NCBI GenBank assembly: GCA_963728855.1
Contig: CAVSLN010000010.1
Span: 744,001 to 808,000 of the forward strand
Direction of reading: 5' to 3'
Source: AC-43 sp963728855
GTDB lineage: Bacteria; Actinomycetota; Actinomycetes; Mycobacteriales; Micromonosporaceae
Length of the DNA: 64,000 nt
Below the pieces are notes generated by a model, which was not told where the DNA came from, did not search any database, and saw only the letters and a list, made by a program, of their open reading frames with translations. The translations under genes and the position numbers were made by a program. Position 1 is the first letter of the stretch; the number at the start of each line of letters is the position of its first letter. Shown here piece after piece: positions 1-8,312 of the stretch.

Positions 1-45
1 ACAGGGTGACCGGGTTGAGCCGGTCGAACGTGGCGACGTGCACCT

Positions 46-444
46 TCACGTGCTGGGTTCCAGCGTCAGGCTGATCGAGTTGATGCAGTACCGCTGGTCG
101 GTCGGGGTCCCGTACCCCTCGCCCTCGAACACGTGGCCCAGGTGCGAGTCGCACCGCGCGCAGCGCACCTCGACCCGGTGCATGCCGTGCGAGTCGTCCT
201 CGATGTACCGGACCCGGTCCTGCGCCAGCGGTGAGAAGAACGACGGCCAGCCGCAGTGCGAGTCGAACTTGGTGTCGCTGGAGAACAGCTCGGCGCCGCA
301 CGCCCGGCAGCGGTACACGCCGGTGGTCTTGGTGTCGACGTACTCGCCGCTCCACGGTGACTCGGTGCCGGCCTGGCGCAGCACCCGGAACTCGGCGGGG
401 GACAGCCGTACCCGCCACTCGTCTTCGTTCTTCGGAAGATCCAT
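46..444 (-). CDS. msrB: Peptide-methionine (R)-S-oxide reductase MsrB
   Basis: Reduces methionine-R-sulfoxide in oxidised proteins with thioredoxin-type reductants in the cytoplasm. The 132-residue product is full length for a single-domain MsrB. The two zinc-binding CxxC pairs are C46/C49 (CRACG) and C95/C98 (CARC). The catalytic cysteine is C120 in the RYCIN motif, and C64 in SHCGWPSFF is in the usual place of a resolving cysteine. The ATG at 444 gives the canonical N-terminus MDLPKNEDEWR; a longer reading from 573 only adds unconserved arginine-rich residues. It is divergent from the LigD polymerase gene. Family assignment is very secure; the physiological substrate is inferred. Confidence 0.96.
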   Translation of the reverse strand: MDLPKNEDEWRVRLSPAEFRVLRQAGTESPWSGEYVDTKTTGVYRCRACGAELFSSDTKFDSHCGWPSFFSPLAQDRVRYIEDDSHGMHRVEVRCARCDSHLGHVFEGEGYGTPTDQRYCINSISLTLEPST

Positions 445-586
445 GCCTCCACGGTAGGCCGCCGGACGGGGCACGGCGATTACCAGGCGCGAACGGACGG
501 GCCGGTCGGTGATCCGCACGGAGGATCGGCGTGCGCACCTGATCCTCACGGGAGGAGCGGCGTTCCGCCGCACTAGTCTTCACGGC
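445..586. other. Divergent intergenic region msrB / LigD polymerase
   Basis: This 142-bp gap separates two divergently transcribed genes and must hold both promoters. I see no clear -10/-35 pair, operator or hairpin. A GGGAGGAGCGG stretch near 550-560 lies too far from the ATG at 587 to be its ribosome binding site. Confidence 0.4.
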
Positions 587-1609
587 ATGGCTGCTGCCAG
601 CAAGGCCGAGGAGGTCGAGGTCGCCGGCCGTACCGTCCGGCTGACCAACCCCGACAAGGTGTACTTCCCGGAGCGCGGCTTCACCAAGGGTGATGTGTTC
701 CGCTATTACCTCGCGGTGGGTGAGGGCATCATGCGGGCCCTGCACCTGCGGCCGACGACGCTGCAGCGCTTCCCCGAGGGGATCGACGGGGAGACGTTCT
801 TCCAGAAGCGGATCGCCACCCGGGGCGCGCCGCCCTGGCTGGAGTCCGCGCGGATCACGTTCCCGAGCGGGCGGCCGGCCGACGAGCTGTGCCCGACCGA
901 CCTGGCACACGTGGCGTGGGCGGCGCAGATGGGCACGATCGTGTTCCACCCGTGGCCGGTACGACGCTCCACTGTGGACAGTCCGGACGAGATGCGCCTC
1001 GACTTCGACCCGTCCCCCGGTACGGGCTTCGCCGAGGCGGTCGAGGCGGCCGGGGTCGCCCGTACGGTCCTCGACGAGCTGGGCTGGGCCGGTTACCCGA
1101 AGACGTCGGGCGGGCGGGGCGTCCACCTGTACGTCCGCATCCGTCCACAGTGGACATTCGTGGAGGTGCGCCGGGCGGTCATCGCGTTCGCCCGCGAGCT
1201 GGAGCGGCGCCGCCCCGACCTGGTCACCACGAGCTGGTGGAAGGAGGAGCGGGGCGAGCGGGTCTTCGTCGACTTCAACCAGATGGCCCGCGACCGGACC
1301 ATCGCGTGCGCGTACTCCCTGCGGGCCAATCGCCGGGCGACCGTGTCGACGCCGGTGACCTGGGACGAACTGGGCCAGGTGGAGCCGGACGACTTCGACC
1401 TGGGGACCGTACCGGCCCGGTTCGCCGAGCGGGGCGACCCGCACGAGGGGATCGACGATGTGGCCCACGACCTGACCCCGTTGCTGGAGTGGGCGGAGCG
1501 GGACGCGCGCGACGGGCAGGGCGACCTGCCGTACCCGCCGGACCACCCGAAAATGCCCGGCGAGCCGATGCGCGTCCAACCCAGCCGCGCCCGACCGTCG
1601 AGCAGCTAG
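587..1609 (+). CDS. ligD: Stand-alone LigD polymerase/primase domain protein (NHEJ)
   Basis: Primase-polymerase (AEP superfamily) that in bacterial non-homologous end joining fills gaps and adds ribonucleotides at broken DNA ends, working with Ku and a LigD/LigC ligase. The 340-residue product has the catalytic D-x-D at D139/D141 (RLDFDPSPG), the nucleotide-binding PKTSGGRGVHLY at 171-182 and a third metal-ligand aspartate at D229 (VFVDFNQMARDR). It contains only the polymerase module, with no ligase or phosphoesterase domain. The ATG at 587 is chosen because conservation begins just after it. A separate ATP-dependent ligase is encoded at 10934-12010 and no Ku gene is in the window. Two copies of the TCCACWGTGGA palindrome lie inside this gene. 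Confidence 0.93.
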   Translation: MAAASKAEEVEVAGRTVRLTNPDKVYFPERGFTKGDVFRYYLAVGEGIMRALHLRPTTLQRFPEGIDGETFFQKRIATRGAPPWLESARITFPSGRPADELCPTDLAHVAWAAQMGTIVFHPWPVRRSTVDSPDEMRLDFDPSPGTGFAEAVEAAGVARTVLDELGWAGYPKTSGGRGVHLYVRIRPQWTFVEVRRAVIAFARELERRRPDLVTTSWWKEERGERVFVDFNQMARDRTIACAYSLRANRRATVSTPVTWDELGQVEPDDFDLGTVPARFAERGDPHEGIDDVAHDLTPLLEWAERDARDGQGDLPYPPDHPKMPGEPMRVQPSRARPSSS

Positions 1610-1716
1610 CTCGCGGCGGTCCAGAGCCGCTCCGACGGAACGTCGAAGGTCAATATGAACTCCAGCGTCTGGTTCCCGTATCAGATGCGGTGAGCGGGCG
1701 AGAGGAGGCAGCGGCC

Positions 1717-2679
1717 ATGACCGTTCAGGGGCGCGACGCGTCCAACTTCGACGACGACCCCGTCGACTTCTCGGGGCTCGGGTTCTTCACCCACAAGTCG
1801 ACCGAGGGTACGACGGTGGTGCACGACCGGTACGGTGCTCGGCTGGGCGCCGCCCGGGCCGCCGGTGTGCCGGTCCTGGGCGCGTACCACGTGGTCCGTA
1901 CCCCCGGCTCGGGCGGGCACGGCAGCCTCGCCGCGCAGCTGGACTACTGGTTCTCCTACCTCGACGCCCACAGCCCGTGGTGGCGCGCTCACCCGTACTT
2001 CATCATGCAGGTCGACGCGGAGAAGTGGCCGTACGACGCGGTCAGCGCGGGCACGGTGCGCCAGTTCGCCGACCTGCTCGTGCGGTCCGGGGTGGCGGCC
2101 TGGAAGGTCACGTACGCGTCGCGTGGCCAGTACGGCGACAGCCTGGCCGGCATCGGGACGCCGTTGTGGAACGCCGACTACCGGGCGAGTTCCGGCGGCT
2201 CCTACCCGGGCGACGGGTGGACCTCCAGCGGTGGCCAGCCGGCCGGTTGGGCGAACTACTCCGGCCAGACTCCGGTGCTGCTCCAGTACACCTCGACCCC
2301 GTACGACAAGGACGCGTACCGCGGCACCCTCGACCAGCTCAAGGTACTCGTAGGAGGCGATATGGCGACGATCGATGACATCGCGGCGAGGATGGGCTGG
2401 GTCGACCCGCGCGTGGAGGGCATGGCCGAGCTGAAGCCGCCGTCCACCGGGCCGGAGCAGGGCAAGGACCTGCCGTTCGTGGTGGCGATCCAGGAGATCC
2501 GCGACAACGTGCGGAAGGCGGCCGACACCCCGGCGCCGGTCGCCCTGACCGACGCGGACCGCCGGGCGATCATCGACGGGGTGGCCGCCCAGATCGGCGC
2601 CAAGCTCGACGCGGTGAACACCAAGCTCGACCAGGTCCTCGGGCGGCTCGCCGCGGCCGGGCACGCACTGGAGTCCTGA
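1717..2679 (+). CDS. Glycoside hydrolase family 25 (lysozyme-like) protein
   Basis: Predicted peptidoglycan muramidase. The 320-residue product begins with the family's N-terminal aspartate (D7 in QGRDASNF) and carries the D-x-E active-site pair D100/E102 in MQVDAEKW. The beta/alpha-barrel part ends around residue 205. The C-terminal ~110 residues (from about MATIDDIAARMGWVDP) are hydrophilic and helical, ending in a coiled-coil-like stretch after ADRRAIIDGVAAQIG. There is no signal peptide, so export would need another route, as is common for phage- and cell-wall-associated GH25 enzymes. AGAGGAGG at 1700-1707 is a good ribosome binding site for the ATG at 1717. Confidence 0.85.
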   Translation: MTVQGRDASNFDDDPVDFSGLGFFTHKSTEGTTVVHDRYGARLGAARAAGVPVLGAYHVVRTPGSGGHGSLAAQLDYWFSYLDAHSPWWRAHPYFIMQVDAEKWPYDAVSAGTVRQFADLLVRSGVAAWKVTYASRGQYGDSLAGIGTPLWNADYRASSGGSYPGDGWTSSGGQPAGWANYSGQTPVLLQYTSTPYDKDAYRGTLDQLKVLVGGDMATIDDIAARMGWVDPRVEGMAELKPPSTGPEQGKDLPFVVAIQEIRDNVRKAADTPAPVALTDADRRAIIDGVAAQIGAKLDAVNTKLDQVLGRLAAAGHALES

Positions 2680-2694
2680 ACCGGTCTGTCCGGG

Positions 2695-2709
2695 CCGCCG
2701 TAGCGGCGG
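2695..2709 (+). terminator. Short hairpin after GH25 gene
   Basis: Perfect 6-bp inverted repeat CCGCCG-TAG-CGGCGG lying 16 bases after the GH25 stop codon. There is no T-run, as is usual in GC-rich actinobacteria. It could be a weak terminator. Confidence 0.45.
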
Positions 2710-3040
2710 TCGAGGGTACTGCCGGGTGTGCACGTCGCCGTGCCGGGACAATGATCTCCCAGTATCGAGGTACGCCCAGCATTCTGTGGCTTCGGTGGCA
2801 CTGGGGGGGCTCGCGAGCACGCCCGCCGGACGGTCACCAGTTGTACGCGCCGTCTCACCGAATGCCGCCGAATCCATTCGCGTAATTAATGCATGGACGC
2901 CAATGTCTTTAGCCTCCGGTCCCCGCTAGTAGCATCGCTGCTGTGTCAAACGGGGCACACGTAGATGGCATTTACGGTGGTCAACGAGCGGTGCGCGTAG
3001 AGTGCGGGTATCCGAACCGCTTGATTGGAAGGAAGCCCGC
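2710..3040 (+). other. Intergenic region upstream of secreted TAP-like hydrolase
   Basis: About 330 bp without a gene, noticeably richer in A/T near 2870-2990 than its surroundings, so it probably contains the promoter of the gene at 3041. The strong ribosome binding site GGAAGGAA (3027-3034) lies 6 bases before that ATG. I see no operator or structured RNA. Confidence 0.45.
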
Positions 3041-4873
3041 ATGCGCTTTAAACGGTGGGTCCTCGCTGTTGGCGTATCCACTGTGGTCATCGCCGCAACC
3101 GCGACCGGCACCGCGCTGGCCGCACCGGCTGACCCGGATAACGAGGCGACTCCCGCGGCCGGCCAGGCGGCGGGCTACGACACGACGAGCGCGGTCGAGA
3201 AGAAGCGCGTGGACAGCGTGCCGACCCCGAAGCCGGCCTGGTACCCGTGTTACGACTATGCCGAGTGTGCGACGGTACGGCTGCCGCTGGACTACGACCA
3301 GCCGAAGGGTACCACCACCGAGATCGCGGTGCTGCGGGTCAAAGCCCGCAACCAGCAGAAGAGGATCGGCAGCCTGTTCGTCAACCCCGGCGGCCCGGGC
3401 GCACCGGGCACGACGCTGGCCTATGCCGCGCCGCAGTTCCTCGGCGACGACGTGCTGGACCGCTTCGACATCGTGGGCTTCGACCCCCGGGGCATCGCAT
3501 CCAGCGACAACATCAAGTGCTTTACGTCCACGAGGGACCAGACACTGGCGATGGCTGGATTGAAGGTCGCCTTCCCGTACACCAAGGCGGAGGAGGAGGC
3601 GTTCATCACTTCCGCGAAGGCGGTGGGCAAAGCGTGTTCCCACACGGGCAAGTCCCTGGCGGGCGCGATGTCGACCGCCGAGGCCGCTCGGGACATGGAC
3701 GTGCTGCGCCGCGCCGTCGGGGACAAGAAGCTGTCGTACCTGGGCTTCAGCTACGGCACGGCCCTGGGGCAGTACTACGCGAACATGTTCCCGGACCGGG
3801 TGCGAGCGATCGTCGTCGACGGGGTCATCGATCCGGTGACATGGGTGGGTAGCGACAGCACCGCGAGCCAGATCCTCGACGACCGGCTGCGCTCCGCTGA
3901 CGGTGCGTACAAGGCGTTGCACGAGATTCTTGTCCGGTGTGGGAAAACCGGCCCGGCGTACTGCAAGTTCGCCGCGGGCGGTACTGATCCGGTGACGAAG
4001 TTCGAGGCCCTCGCGCAGCGGCTGCGGGAAAAGCCAGCCGTCATCAGTGACGGTGGCGACACGTTCACGGTCACCTATGCCGACTTCATCGGCGCGCTCT
4101 TCGGTGCCCTGTTCGACCCGGCCGGGTACACCGTGGTGGACGACCTGTCGACCCAGATCTTCGATGTCACCTCGCCCGCCGGATCCGTGCCGGGCGCCAC
4201 GCTCGCCGAGGAGACGCAGGCCCTGGTCAAGCGGATCAAGGACGAGCGGCACAAGGTCTCCGGGCGGGACTTCCCGTACGACAACTCGCTCGAGAGCTTC
4301 AGCGGGGTCACCTGCACCGACGGGCGGCACCCGAAGGACGCCAACAGCTGGCCGGCGGCCACGGCGGACGCCGACAAGCGGGCGCCGTACTTCGGTCGCG
4401 CGTGGGGCTGGAGCTCCGTCCAGTGCGCGAGCAGTTCCTGGACCGTACGGGACGAGGACGCGTACACCGGGCCGTTCAACCGGCGCACCAGCGCCCCGGT
4501 CCTGTTCGTGGGCGACTACTTCGATCCGGCCACCAACTACGACCAGGCCGTGTCCGCCAACAAGCTGCTGCCCAACAGCCGCCTACTGTCCAGCGACAGC
4601 TGGGGGCACACGGCGTACGGCACGTCGGACTGTGTGACGAGCGCCGTGAACAGCTACCTCGTCCAGGGCACACTGCCCGCGACCAGCACGCCGTGCGTCG
4701 GCGACCTGCAGCCGTTCACCAAGCCACTGGACGACCCGCAGCCGCCAGCGGCAACCCGGTTGCAGCCGGACCTGGGTGCGCTGTCGGCAGGCGCCACTCC
4801 CGCCGGGGGCGGGAAGCAGCTGCCGCCGGTAGCCGTACGGGTGCCGCCGTCCGTTCTTCTCGGCACCCGGTGA
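3041..4873 (+). CDS. Secreted alpha/beta-hydrolase, tripeptidyl aminopeptidase (TAP)-like
   Basis: Predicted exported serine peptidase of the Streptomyces tripeptidyl-aminopeptidase / SlpD type. The 610-residue product starts with a Sec signal peptide (MRFKRWVLAVGVSTVVIAAT then ALAAPA, cleavage near residue 28). The oxyanion-hole motif NPGGPG is at 115-120 and the nucleophile S237 is in GFSYGT. A C-terminal TAP-like domain holds the acid (VGDYFDPAT, near residue 490) and the histidine (SWGHTAYG, near 523). The last ~70 residues are proline-rich and unstructured. A paralogue is encoded at 9282-10829. The gene is convergent with the glycerophosphodiesterase gene and they share a terminator. Confidence 0.9.
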   Translation: MRFKRWVLAVGVSTVVIAATATGTALAAPADPDNEATPAAGQAAGYDTTSAVEKKRVDSVPTPKPAWYPCYDYAECATVRLPLDYDQPKGTTTEIAVLRVKARNQQKRIGSLFVNPGGPGAPGTTLAYAAPQFLGDDVLDRFDIVGFDPRGIASSDNIKCFTSTRDQTLAMAGLKVAFPYTKAEEEAFITSAKAVGKACSHTGKSLAGAMSTAEAARDMDVLRRAVGDKKLSYLGFSYGTALGQYYANMFPDRVRAIVVDGVIDPVTWVGSDSTASQILDDRLRSADGAYKALHEILVRCGKTGPAYCKFAAGGTDPVTKFEALAQRLREKPAVISDGGDTFTVTYADFIGALFGALFDPAGYTVVDDLSTQIFDVTSPAGSVPGATLAEETQALVKRIKDERHKVSGRDFPYDNSLESFSGVTCTDGRHPKDANSWPAATADADKRAPYFGRAWGWSSVQCASSSWTVRDEDAYTGPFNRRTSAPVLFVGDYFDPATNYDQAVSANKLLPNSRLLSSDSWGHTAYGTSDCVTSAVNSYLVQGTLPATSTPCVGDLQPFTKPLDDPQPPAATRLQPDLGALSAGATPAGGGKQLPPVAVRVPPSVLLGTR

Positions 4874-4907
4874 GCACAGCACGCGTGCGCCGGTGAGGTG
4901 ATGGCGG

Positions 4908-4943
4908 GGCGGCGCCCCGGCTGGGTTCAGCCGGGGCGCCGCC
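4908..4943. terminator. Strong bidirectional terminator
   Basis: Perfect 16-bp inverted repeat (arms 4908-4923 and 4928-4943; 5' arm GGCGGCGCCCCGGCTG) with the 4-base loop GGTT. It lies between the convergent TAP-like hydrolase and glycerophosphodiesterase genes, so it can stop transcription from both sides. Confidence 0.88.
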
Positions 4944-4981
4944 CTGTTGCGGCAGATGGCAACTGGCGTATGTGGCAGGGG

Positions 4982-6109
4982 TCAGGAGGCGAGGAACATC
5001 TGGCGGGCCAGGACGCCGATGTCGGCCTGGTCGGTGAAGAGCCCGTCGATGCCGGTACGCAGGAACGTGATCTGCTCGTCGAGGGCCTTCCCGTACGCGT
5101 TCGGGTCGGTACCCACCCGCAGCTCCGCCGGCAGGAACTGGTTCTCCGCCCGGAATGTGTACGGGTGCAGGGCGAGCCCGGCCGCGTGCGCGCCCGCCAC
5201 GAGCGTGGTGGGGGCCGCGAGGGTACCGTCCGGGTTGCGGGGGATGATCTGGTTCTTGTCCGGCCCGATGCCGACGACGAACGTGGCCAGCTCGGCGAGG
5301 CCGGCCGGGGTCAGGTAGTCGGCGTACGGGCGCGGGTCGTTGAACGGGTTCCCGCTCGCGCTGGTCAGGAAGATCTTGGGGGAGCGCAGCCGGTACGTCT
5401 CCTTGAGCGCGCGCAGGTTGCCCGCCTCGAAGGACTGGACGAACACCGGCGCGTCGGCGCGGTCGAGCCCGTGCTCACGCAGCTTCGCCACCAGCGGGCC
5501 CTCCAGCGGGAGTCCGAGGTTGCGGAAGTAGGTGGGGTGCTTGGTCTCCGGGTACACGCCGATCTCCCGGTCCAGCTCCCGCGACAGCCGCTCGCGCAGC
5601 TGCAGGACCTCCTCGAACGTGGGTACCTGGAAGAGGCCGTTGTAGAGCGTGTTGCGCTGGCGTACCTGCGGCAGGCGCTCGACCGCGCGCAGGGTCTTCA
5701 GCTCGGCGAGGGTGAAGTCCTCGGTGAACCAGCCGGTGACCGCGACGCCATCGAGTAATTTGGTGGCCTTCCGGCTGGCGAGCTCGGGGCGGTTCGCCAC
5801 GTCCGTCGTACCGCTGATCTCCGGCTCGTGCCGCGCGACCAGCACGTGGTCCTTCGTGGTGACCAGGTCCGGCTCGATGAAGTCGGCGCCCAGCCGGGCG
5901 GCCGTCTCGTACGACGCGAGGGTGTGCTCGGGCCGGTAGCCCGAGGCGCCGCGGTGGCCGATCACCAGCGGCCGGTGCGGCCGGCGGCGGCTGTCGTCGG
6001 ACCGCTCCGCGGCGGCCGGTGAGGCGTTGGCGGCGGTCGCGGCGATGGCGGGCGCGGCGACCACGGCGGCGGCCGCGCTGATCCGCAGGACCTCTCGGCG
6101 ACTTGACAC
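4982..6109 (-). CDS. Secreted glycerophosphodiester phosphodiesterase (GDPD)
   Basis: Hydrolyses glycerophosphodiesters to glycerol-3-phosphate and an alcohol, probably outside the cell for phosphate or lipid-headgroup scavenging. The 375-residue product begins with a twin-arginine-like signal (MSSRREVLRIS then an alanine-rich hydrophobic stretch to about residue 33). GDPD motifs follow: H52-R53 in IGHRGASG, E79 and D81 in FIEPDLV, and H94 in ARHEPEIS. Its length and the insert carrying TGWFTEDFTLAELK match GlpQ-type periplasmic or extracellular enzymes. The ATG at 6109 gives the RR signal directly. It is divergent from the DUF6082 gene. Confidence 0.92.
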   Translation of the reverse strand: MSSRREVLRISAAAAVVAAPAIAATAANASPAAAERSDDSRRRPHRPLVIGHRGASGYRPEHTLASYETAARLGADFIEPDLVTTKDHVLVARHEPEISGTTDVANRPELASRKATKLLDGVAVTGWFTEDFTLAELKTLRAVERLPQVRQRNTLYNGLFQVPTFEEVLQLRERLSRELDREIGVYPETKHPTYFRNLGLPLEGPLVAKLREHGLDRADAPVFVQSFEAGNLRALKETYRLRSPKIFLTSASGNPFNDPRPYADYLTPAGLAELATFVVGIGPDKNQIIPRNPDGTLAAPTTLVAGAHAAGLALHPYTFRAENQFLPAELRVGTDPNAYGKALDEQITFLRTGIDGLFTDQADIGVLARQMFLAS

Positions 6110-6388
6110 GTCTCCTCCACAGAGCTGACCGGCGGCCTTCGCCGGCGGCTCCGGGGAGTGAGTCGAGTCGATGCAGGGGTACGGAAGGCGACGTGCCCGT
6201 GGCGCCGCCGGAAATTCTGGAGGCGGATCAATACTGAGCGAGGGTGAATTGCTCGATAGAAGGCATTAAGTCGAAAATATCAGCAGACCCTTGATGACTA
6301 ATTGTGGATTGCGCAGTCGCGTATCGTAGTTCGTTGACTGACCTCATCCGTGTCCACCGACGAAGGCACCCGTTGGGAGGCCAGGCTC
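6110..6388. other. AT-richer divergent promoter region
   Basis: A 279-bp gap between divergent genes, with a conspicuous A/T-rich core at about 6228-6330. It must contain promoters for the GDPD gene (minus) and DUF6082 gene (plus). GGGAGG at 6375-6380 is the ribosome binding site for the ATG at 6389. No dyad operator stood out. The composition change marks the start of the accessory patch running to about 9.25 kb. Confidence 0.45.
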
Positions 6389-7330
6389 ATGACGCGGCGC
6401 CTGGTGGAGGCGGCCGGGGCGGCCCGCGTGACCGGGACGACCGTGGCGCTGGTGCTGGCGAGTACCGCGCTCGTGGGTACCGTCCTCGCGGGCGGTGTGG
6501 GAATCGCCGTCGCGCTCAGCGGAAGCGCCAGCGCGAGCACCTGGACGCTGTGGGGCGACATCGGGCAGACGTTTGAGTCGGTCAACGCCGTGTTCTCCGG
6601 GTTGGCCTTCACCGCGCTCGTGGTCACGTTCTGGATCCAGCTCAGGGAGCTGCGGGAGCAGCGACTGGAGCTGCAGCTGCAGCGCGAGACGGCAAAGGGC
6701 TCGAAAGACGAGCTGCACCTCAGCGCGCTCGCCCACCTGCGCGGTATCCACGTGCAGCTCATCAAGATGAGTATCGACGATCCTGACCTCGCCGACGTGT
6801 GGCCGACGGTCGAGCCCGGGATCTCCGGCGTACGCCACCGCCAGTACCTCTACGCCAACCTCATCCTGCAACAGGTATGGCAGGGCTTGACGCTCGTCGG
6901 CGCGCATGACGACGACATCCGCGACGTCATGCGGTATCTGTTCTCCAGCCCGCTCATCCGCGAGTACTGGCGGGTGACGAGCGACTGGCGGGCGGGAGCC
7001 GACCGGCACGTGCCGACCGGCTCCGTCGCGACCGCGATCAGAAGTTCGGGGATGTCGGCCTTCGCCGACACCAGTACCTCCCGCGGGATGACCACGATCC
7101 GCTCATATGGCGCGCACCCCGCGTCGCTAGGTAGCCAATGCCGCAGTTGGGCGGTCCGGTCCGTACCAATGACGGCAAATTGGCCATTGCCGAGCTCAAA
7201 GACGTCCGGGCAGCTGACGTCGGCGACGCAGCGCTCTCGTGGCGAGGTTCCGAGCCTGCGGATGATCTCCATCCGGGTTCCTTCCTATCGGTGGCCGCCT
7301 CGCTACCATGGAGAGTCGCCGTACCGGTGA
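6389..7330 (+). CDS. DUF6082-like membrane protein with aberrant C-terminus
   Basis: Actinobacterial protein of unknown function resembling DUF6082. Residues ~15-40 (VALVLASTALVGTVLAGGVG) and ~67-85 (VFSGLAFTALVVTFWIQL) are membrane segments, followed by a charged helix (LREQRLELQLQRETAKG) and the family-like MRYLFSSPLIREYWR. That conserved part ends near 7010. From there to the stop at 7330 the reading frame is the antisense of the conserved small gene at 6850-7272 and looks non-native (serine/arginine/proline-rich). The usual product would be about 190-210 residues, so the original stop has probably been lost. The ATG at 6389 is preferred over the GTG at 6350 because of its GGGAGG Shine-Dalgarno. 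Confidence 0.6.
   Translation: MTRRLVEAAGAARVTGTTVALVLASTALVGTVLAGGVGIAVALSGSASASTWTLWGDIGQTFESVNAVFSGLAFTALVVTFWIQLRELREQRLELQLQRETAKGSKDELHLSALAHLRGIHVQLIKMSIDDPDLADVWPTVEPGISGVRHRQYLYANLILQQVWQGLTLVGAHDDDIRDVMRYLFSSPLIREYWRVTSDWRAGADRHVPTGSVATAIRSSGMSAFADTSTSRGMTTIRSYGAHPASLGSQCRSWAVRSVPMTANWPLPSSKTSGQLTSATQRSRGEVPSLRMISIRVPSYRWPPRYHGESPYR
6850..7272 (-). CDS. Conserved small actinobacterial protein, 3' extended antisense to DUF6082 gene
   Basis: The first ~78 residues (MEIIRRLGTSPRERC..., ending near AKADIPEL at about 7038) match in style a small soluble protein I recall as common in Streptomyces and relatives; function unknown. AGGAAGGAA just upstream of the ATG at 7272 is a convincing ribosome binding site. 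After that conserved part the frame stays open to 6850 and simply reads the antisense of the DUF6082 gene, so the true or ancestral 3' end is probably near 7038. The two genes therefore overlap tail to tail by up to about 420 bases, which is odd and suggests a deletion that removed both stop codons. Confidence 0.6.
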   Translation of the reverse strand: MEIIRRLGTSPRERCVADVSCPDVFELGNGQFAVIGTDRTAQLRHWLPSDAGCAPYERIVVIPREVLVSAKADIPELLIAVATEPVGTCRSAPARQSLVTRQYSRMSGLENRYRMTSRMSSSCAPTSVKPCHTCCRMRLA

Positions 7331-7699
7331 GGCGCGGTGTCCGTGGTTGGTTCGGCACGGTGGCGGCGGTAGTTCCATGGACGGTGGTCGCTGGCTCCGT
7401 GCGTCGCCAGCGGTGAGCGGATGCTCCCGGGACCTCTAGCCGCGACCGGTGCCCGCCGCGGCCGAGATGGTCTCCGCGGGCAGCTTATACCGATCTTGTC
7501 GCTCAGTTGTCGCACTCGTGTCGGCCCATCGAGAGCCGCATATCCCCCCGACGCGCCGTGGGGTGACAACCGGCCCGATGCCATGCGATATACGGCAAAA
7601 TCGCTACGATGAAGGGCGGCTCGCGCGGGCCTGTTGGCCGGGTTCCGAGTCATCCATATATCCAGCTCTTGCCTGTTCGTCGCACGGGGGTGGTGGTAC
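7331..7699. other. Intergenic region of the accessory patch
   Basis: About 370 bp with no convincing gene. It separates the divergent gene at 7272 (minus) from the HTH-like gene at 7700 (plus). TACGAT at 7605-7610 is a possible -10 element for the latter, but no matching -35 is clear. Confidence 0.35.
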
Positions 7700-8092
7700 G
7701 TGACCCGCAAGTCCGAACCTCGGCGCGGTGAACAGGAGGCGGCCGGCCAGCTCTGGGAGCTGCTTCTGCGGCCGGGTCCGTGCCGGGACCGGTGGCAGCG
7801 CCGGGCGCGCAACGACCATCTGACCGTCCTCCATGACAAGGTCAACTGCGAGGCGGTCCGCCGGGTGCTGGTGGACCATCTCCGCTCGGTCGGCGAGCTG
7901 AGGGATGATCAGTCCGGGTACGGGCGGCGCTCCCGGCCGTGGAAGGACCAGGTCTACGACGTGGTCAATGGCGTACGCCTCAGCATCCATACGCTGGAGA
8001 TATTCGTCGATGCGTTCGGTATCGCCGAGGCCGAGGCCGAGCGCCTCCGTGCGGTCCATTCCGGTGACATCTCCGTCAAATCCGGCTCATGA
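7700..8092 (+). CDS. Short HTH-like protein, paralogue of the next gene's N-terminal domain
   Basis: A 130-residue protein that aligns over most of its length with residues ~10-110 of the protein encoded at 8313-9275: both have a variant of EAAxxLxxLLxRPGxxRDRW, a helix containing AVxRVxVxxL, a run of R/K-K-D-x-VY, and a C-terminal helix ending in an acidic stretch. The pattern suggests a divergent Xre-like helix-turn-helix fold, but no family profile could be run. The GTG at 7700 is favoured because homology begins right after it; an earlier in-frame start at 7634 adds a cysteine/tryptophan-rich sequence without a match. It lacks the paralogue's C-terminal beta-rich domain. Its base composition is less GC-biased than that of neighbours, which is consistent with transfer. 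Confidence 0.55.
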   Translation: MTRKSEPRRGEQEAAGQLWELLLRPGPCRDRWQRRARNDHLTVLHDKVNCEAVRRVLVDHLRSVGELRDDQSGYGRRSRPWKDQVYDVVNGVRLSIHTLEIFVDAFGIAEAEAERLRAVHSGDISVKSGS

Positions 8093-8312
8093 TCGGCGTC
8101 GGATCGGGAGTGAACGATCAGTGACGATGGCTCCACGATGGGCACCGCCGGTTTTGCACGCTGCGCGTTATCCGCGACAATCGGTTGTGGGCCTACGGCC
8201 CGGATGGTAGACCTAGAGGCCGATACGGTTGTTCCCTCACCCGTGGCACGATTACAACCCCGCACCTCTCGCGAACCGGTCGGAGCGCGACTCATAGAGC
8301 TGGGGGTTTGTC
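8093..8312 (+). other. Intergenic region between HTH-like paralogues
   Basis: A 220-bp spacer with no gene. I looked for a remnant of the missing C-terminal domain of the upstream paralogue and found none. It presumably contains the promoter of the gene at 8313. Confidence 0.35.

Noticed and set aside
889..1716. Long N-terminal extension of the GH25 protein
   Set aside because: The frame is open through the LigD polymerase gene, but that gene is clearly coding in another frame, and the GH25 start has a good ribosome binding site at 1700-1707.
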